64,000 bases of DNA from Neorhizobium galegae bv. officinalis. Its GTDB lineage: Bacteria > Pseudomonadota > Alphaproteobacteria > Rhizobiales > Rhizobiaceae. Positions within the stretch are counted from its first letter, which is position 1. Each line of letters starts with the position of its first letter. The DNA lies in contig CCRI01000019.1 in assembly GCA_000985875.1 (NCBI GenBank), positions 1-64,000 of the forward strand. The letters run 5' to 3'. This document shows, one piece after another, positions 60,298 through 64,000 of this stretch. The position numbers were made by a program, and so were the translations under genes. The notes beneath the pieces were generated by a model. That model made no database searches and was not told the origin of the DNA. It saw only the letters and a program-made list of their open reading frames with translations.

Positions 60298-62063
60298 GCG
60301 ACACCCCCAAGATAGGCGGCGACGACCGCCGGATGTTTGCGCACGTCGGCCGGCTTGCCTTCGGCGATCAGGGTCCCGAAATCGAGCACCACGAGATGGT
60401 CGACGAGGCCCATGACGAAGCCCATGTCGTGTTCGACAAGCAGCACGCTGACGCCCTCTTCGCGCAGCTTCTTCAAGAGGTTGGCGAGCTCCTGCTTTTC
60501 GCCGTGACGCAGGCCCGCTGCCGGTTCGTCGAGCAGCAGCACGGCCGGGTCGGCGGACAAGGCCCGGGCGATCTCCAGGATGCGGATCTGGCCGAGCGCC
60601 AGGTCGCCGGCCGGCCGGTCACGATAGGCGCCGAGCCCGACGCGTTCGAGCTGGACGGCGGCTTCGGCAAGCAGTGTCGCCTCCTGCCTCCGTTCCAGCC
60701 GCAGGAAACTCCTGAAGACGCCGGCCGAGCCGCGCAGATGCGCGCCGAGCGCCACGTTTTCCAGCACCGACATGTCGGGCAGGATCTTTGCATGCTGGAA
60801 GGTGCGGGCGATGCCGTGTTTGGCGACTTCGCGCGGGCTGTCGCCGGTCATCGGCCGGCCTTCGTAGAAAACCGACCCGCTGGTCAATGAAGCGAGGCCG
60901 GTGATGAGGTTGAAGGTCGTGCTCTTGCCGGCGCCGTTCGGGCCGATCAGGCCGACGACCTGGCCGGCGCGCACTTCGAAACTGACATCGTTGACCGCGA
61001 CCAGCCCGCCGAAGGCTTTTCGTGCTTTTTCCACCTTGATCAGCGACGAGCCGGCCGGCGCGAGCGTGCGTTTGGCAAGCCTGTCGTCGGACGTCGGGAG
61101 GGACCGCCCGGGCCGTTTCGGCAAGAGCTTCAATACGAATGGCCACAGGCCGTCCCGGGCGAGCTGCAGGATCACCACCAGCAGAATGCCGAAAACGACC
61201 ATCTCCAGATTGGCGGTTGTGCCGATCAGATCCGGCAGGAAACGCTGCAGCACGTCCTTCATGATCAGCACGATGCTGGCACCGAAGATTGCCCCCCAGA
61301 CATGGCCGGAGCCGCCGACCACGGCCATCAGCAGATATTCTATGCCCATGCCGAGCCCGAACGGCGTCGGGTTCACCGAGCGCTGCATATGGGCGTAGAG
61401 CCAGCCCGAAAGCGCGGCGACGACGCCGGCAAACACGAAAACGGTGAGCTTGGCACGCACAATGTTGACGCCGAAGGCTTCTGCCGCCTGGCCGCCGCCA
61501 CGCAATGCCCGGATGCCCCGGCCGATCCGCGAGTCGAGCAGATTTTTCGCGCCGATCGCGACCGCAATCACGAAAAACCAGATGAGGTAATAGATCGACC
61601 CGTCGCTCATGAAGCGATAGCCGGCGAATTCAATCGGCGGGATGCCGGAAATGCCGTCATAACGGCCGAGGAGGTCGATCTTGCCGAACAGATAATAAAG
61701 CGCCAGACCCCAGGCGATGGTGCCGAGCGGCAGGAAATGGCCGGAAAGGCGCACGGTGATGAGGCCGAGCGGCAGGGCGGTCGCCGCGCCGACGATCAGC
61801 GACAAGGGCAGGGTCAGCCAGGGCGACAAGCCGTAGTTCGTGCTCAGCACGGCCGTCGTATAGGCGCCGAAACCGCAGAAAGCCGCCTGGCCGAACGAGG
61901 TGAGACCGCCGACACCGGTCAGGAGCACGAGGCCGATCGTCACCAGCGAGGCGAGGCCGATATTATTGAGGATTGTCAGCCAGAAGGGCGGCACCGGCAG
62001 GAGGGGAATGATCGCCAGCAAAACGATGCCGGCGAGGCCGGGAAGCAAACGCTCGATCTTCAT
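60294..62063 (-). CDS. Fused LivM permease / LivG ATPase
   Basis: A 589-residue fusion of two importer subunits. Residues 1-310 are the LivM permease (about eight to ten helices; GVGGLTSFGQAAFCGFGAY, then ALRGGGQAAEAFGVN coupling segment). A basic linker (312-340, PKRPGRSLPTSDDRLAKR) leads to the LivG ATPase with Walker A GPNGAGKST at 374-382, the signature ALGQIRILEIARAL, and the LLLDEPAAGL Walker B. A single frame runs through without an internal ribosome site, so this is a true fusion, not a sequencing error. Substrate: branched-chain amino acids or a related amide, not determinable. Confidence 0.92.
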   Translation of the reverse strand: MKIERLLPGLAGIVLLAIIPLLPVPPFWLTILNNIGLASLVTIGLVLLTGVGGLTSFGQAAFCGFGAYTTAVLSTNYGLSPWLTLPLSLIVGAATALPLGLITVRLSGHFLPLGTIAWGLALYYLFGKIDLLGRYDGISGIPPIEFAGYRFMSDGSIYYLIWFFVIAVAIGAKNLLDSRIGRGIRALRGGGQAAEAFGVNIVRAKLTVFVFAGVVAALSGWLYAHMQRSVNPTPFGLGMGIEYLLMAVVGGSGHVWGAIFGASIVLIMKDVLQRFLPDLIGTTANLEMVVFGILLVVILQLARDGLWPFVLKLLPKRPGRSLPTSDDRLAKRTLAPAGSSLIKVEKARKAFGGLVAVNDVSFEVRAGQVVGLIGPNGAGKSTTFNLITGLASLTSGSVFYEGRPMTGDSPREVAKHGIARTFQHAKILPDMSVLENVALGAHLRGSAGVFRSFLRLERRQEATLLAEAAVQLERVGLGAYRDRPAGDLALGQIRILEIARALSADPAVLLLDEPAAGLRHGEKQELANLLKKLREEGVSVLLVEHDMGFVMGLVDHLVVLDFGTLIAEGKPADVRKHPAVVAAYLGGVA

Positions 62064-62066
62064 TGC

Positions 62067-63101
62067 TCACTCCTCCTCATGGAAGCCGCCGCTCAACGAC
62101 AGCCAGATCAGAACGGGAATGATGAGCCCGAAGACGATGACCTCCTTGTAGCTGCTGGCGAAGAAGGAAGAGAAGGATTCGACCAGGCCGACGCCGATCG
62201 CGGCGATCGCGGTGATCGGGAAGCTCGCAAGCCCGCCGATGATCGCCGCCACGAAGCCCTTGAGGCCGATCAGGAAGCCGGTATCGTAGTAGATCGTGGT
62301 GATCGGGCCGATCAGTACCCCGGAAACGGCGCCGATGGCGGCCGCCAGCGTGAAGGCGGTGACGCCGGTCAGATGGGTGCGGACGCCGACCAGCCGTGCG
62401 CCGAGCCGGTTGACGGCGGTCGCACGCAGCGCCTTGCCGAGCAGGGTTCGTTCGAAGAACATGTAGAGACCGACGATGATCGCGATCGTCGCTCCGTAGA
62501 TGCAGAGGTTCTGGGCACTCACCATCAAGGCTCCGATCGTGTAGTTGTCATCGGCAAGCGGCTCGGCGCGCAGGCCCTCGGCTCCGAAGAAGACGAGGCC
62601 AAGCCCCATCATGGCGAGATGCACGCCAACCGAGGCAATCAGCAGCACGAGCACGGACGCATCGGCAAGCGGCCGGTAGGCGATCCGGTAGACGTAGACG
62701 CCCATGGGCGTGATGATCAGTATGGTGAGCAGGGCCTTTGCAACGGATGGAAGGCCGAGCGGCGCAAGCACGATGGTGATGCCGTAGATCACGCCCGGGA
62801 GCACCAGGTTGAGCGCGAGGCTGCGTAGAAAGGTGCGGACATCGGTGCCGCGGCGCATGCTCCAGAGGTCGAACAGGAAAGCAACCGCGCCGAAACAGAC
62901 GAGAAGCGAGGTGGTGGCGGGCACCTTCCCGCCGTCGAGAAGCGCCAGCGTCAGCGCGCCATAGGCGACGAACTCGCCCTGGGGAATGAAGATCACCCGC
63001 GTGACCGAGAAGAGCAGGACCAGCGCCAGACCGAGAAGCGCATAGATTGCGCCATTGGTGACGCCATCCTGGATCAGGAAGGTCGCAATCATCGCGTCCA
63101 A
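62067..63101 (-). CDS. livH: Branched-chain amino-acid ABC transporter permease LivH
   Basis: A 344-residue permease with about eight helices. Typical features: GVTNGAIYALLGLALVLLFSVTRVIFIPQGEFV at the N-terminus and the coupling loop LLGKALRATAVNRLGARLVGV, followed by IGPITTIYYDTGF and the GLASFPITAIAAIGVGLVE segment. Four bases separate it from the fused LivM-LivG gene. Confidence 0.92.
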   Translation of the reverse strand: MDAMIATFLIQDGVTNGAIYALLGLALVLLFSVTRVIFIPQGEFVAYGALTLALLDGGKVPATTSLLVCFGAVAFLFDLWSMRRGTDVRTFLRSLALNLVLPGVIYGITIVLAPLGLPSVAKALLTILIITPMGVYVYRIAYRPLADASVLVLLIASVGVHLAMMGLGLVFFGAEGLRAEPLADDNYTIGALMVSAQNLCIYGATIAIIVGLYMFFERTLLGKALRATAVNRLGARLVGVRTHLTGVTAFTLAAAIGAVSGVLIGPITTIYYDTGFLIGLKGFVAAIIGGLASFPITAIAAIGVGLVESFSSFFASSYKEVIVFGLIIPVLIWLSLSGGFHEEE

Positions 63102-63133
63102 GGAATTTCCCCCGATAACAGAAAAGACGCTGC

Positions 63134-63160
63134 AAAAAGGCCCGGCGCGGACGCCGGGCC
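63134..63160 (-). terminator. Intrinsic terminator or attenuator between livK and livH
   Basis: On the minus strand GGCCCGGCG (63160-63152) pairs with CGCCGGGCC (63147-63139), followed by TTTTT. It lies 17 bases after the livK stop and before livH, so it probably lets livK be made in excess over the membrane subunits. Confidence 0.8.
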
Positions 63161-63176
63161 CCGTTTGTTCGCGGAC

Positions 63177-64000
63177 TTACTTGGTGATCTCGAACTTGCC
63201 GTTCTTGGCTGTGAGCAGCACCACGGCGCGGTCGTCGAGGCCAAGGTGATCGTCGGCCTTGAAGTTGAAGACGCCCTGGCTTGCCGGGAACGGGCCGCCG
63301 GTTTCGATGGCGTCACGCAGAGCGGCGCGGAATTCCGGCGTGCCGGGCTTTGCTTTCTTCAGCGCGACCGGGATGGCCTTTTTCAGGATGGCCATGGCAT
63401 CGTTGATATGCGGGCCGAACTGGGTGCGGGTGCCGGGACCGAACTTCTTTTCGTAGGCCGTGACATAGGCCATGCCTTCCGCCTTGGTTTCCGCGGTATC
63501 GGGCAGGGCTTCCGGCGCCATGGCCGGGCCGGAGGCGAAGATCGTGTTGTCGGCAGCCTTGCCGGCGATACGCAGGAAGTCGAAGGTCACCGCGCCATGG
63601 GTCTGGTAGATCTTGCCAGCGAAGCCGCGTTCGCGCAGGCCGATCTGCGGCAGCGCGGCACCGGTGCCGGAGGCGCCGACGAAGACGGCATCCGGACGCG
63701 CGGCCACGAGTTTCAGCACCTGGCCGGAAACGGAAGTGTCGGGACGGGCATAACGCTCTTCGGCGACGACCTTCAGGCCGTACTGTTCGCCGATCCCCTT
63801 GAACTGGCCCATCCAAAGGTCGCCATAGCTGTCCGAGAAGCCGATATAACCGACCGTCTTGACGCCATCGGCCTTCATCTTGGCAAACAGGTTCCTGGCG
63901 ATCAGGCCGGCATCTTGCGGCATCACAAAGGTCCACTTGCCTTTGGAAATGGTCGGCGGAACCGGCGAGCAGGAGAGATGCGGCGTGCTGGTTTCACCCG
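63177..64000 (-). CDS. livK: ABC transporter substrate-binding protein LivK-type, 3' part
   Basis: C-terminal 273 residues of a periplasmic amino-acid-binding protein; the start lies beyond the right edge. The frame is open across 63927-64000 (GETSTPHLSCSPVPPTIS), so an ATG at 63926 is internal. Receptor-fold features: VKTVGYIGFSDSYGD, ARPDAVFVGASGTGAALPQ and PHINDAMAILKKAI. The end VVLLTAKNGKFEITK is the usual C-terminus. First gene of the operon. Confidence 0.9.
   Translation of the reverse strand, partial: GETSTPHLSCSPVPPTISKGKWTFVMPQDAGLIARNLFAKMKADGVKTVGYIGFSDSYGDLWMGQFKGIGEQYGLKVVAEERYARPDTSVSGQVLKLVAARPDAVFVGASGTGAALPQIGLRERGFAGKIYQTHGAVTFDFLRIAGKAADNTIFASGPAMAPEALPDTAETKAEGMAYVTAYEKKFGPGTRTQFGPHINDAMAILKKAIPVALKKAKPGTPEFRAALRDAIETGGPFPASQGVFNFKADDHLGLDDRAVVLLTAKNGKFEITK

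Noticed and set aside
61302..62828. A 508-codon open frame on the plus strand, Asp/Arg/Gln-rich
   Set aside because: Antisense to the fused LivM-LivG and LivH genes; its composition is that of reversed hydrophobic codons.
1..64000. CRISPR arrays, insertion sequences, rRNA genes, prophage
   Set aside because: No regularly spaced repeats, transposase or integrase motifs or rRNA segments were found in the window.

Overview
The window is a high-GC, gene-dense alphaproteobacterial chromosome segment. Gene content and order point to the Rhizobiaceae (Rhizobium/Agrobacterium/Neorhizobium type). The indicators are trcR, a 1588-residue NAD-glutamate dehydrogenase, the rsmB-heparinase-purH order, the obgE-proB-proA-nadD-rsfS-rlmH-envC-ctpA string, an imuA-imuB-dnaE2 cassette with a GAAC-N7-GAAC SOS box, and inverted GATCCTCGG...CCGAGGATGAC repeats. 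Species cannot be fixed from the sequence alone. Almost everything is core chromosome; I see no transposase, integrase, phage or CRISPR array.

Layout. 1-4.7 kb: 3' part of a propionyl-CoA synthetase gene, trcR, acs and a secreted nuclease. 4.8-5.5 kb: a small AT-rich patch with one RusA-like gene, the best candidate for transferred DNA. 5.5-11.8 kb: DUF1674 protein, htpX, rsmB, heparinase-like gene, purH. 11.9-18.1 kb: UMF1-type transporter and giant glutamate dehydrogenase. 18.3-29.6 kb: pdxY, carbonic anhydrase, lytic transglycosylase, asd with a possible Lys/Thr-rich leader peptide, MHS transporter, PAP2 phosphatase, leuB, a Rid protein, leuD, CoA-ester lyase, small proteins. 29.7-36.5 kb: SOS mutagenesis cassette imuA-imuB-dnaE2, then bfd-bfr iron storage. 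36.6-46.6 kb: a long minus-strand run, in transcription order obgE, proB, proA, nadD, rsfS, rlmH, envC-like, ctpA, divergent polysaccharide deacetylase, rppH. 46.7-50 kb: an EEP-family hydrolase, two GNAT acetyltransferases, rplU-rpmA, tRNA-Ser(CGA).

51.2-59.6 kb is the most interesting region. A tight four-gene minus-strand operon (dehydrogenase, PTPS/QueD-like protein, family-4 glycosyltransferase, SAM methyltransferase) is surrounded by a stand-alone RibD_C/DHFR-fold reductase, a CDP-alcohol phosphatidyltransferase, an FkbM methyltransferase, an eight-helix-type flippase-like protein and a membrane sulfatase/phosphoglycerol-transferase-like enzyme. The PTPS-like protein has lost the residues that normally make it a pterin synthase. 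I infer an uncharacterised pathway that makes, decorates and exports a glycosylated, possibly pterin- or lipid-linked molecule.

59.6-64 kb: a branched-chain amino-acid-type ABC importer (livF, a fused livM-livG, livH, partial livK).

Genes are placed by reading frame, start-site context and family motifs seen in the translations; no database search was possible.
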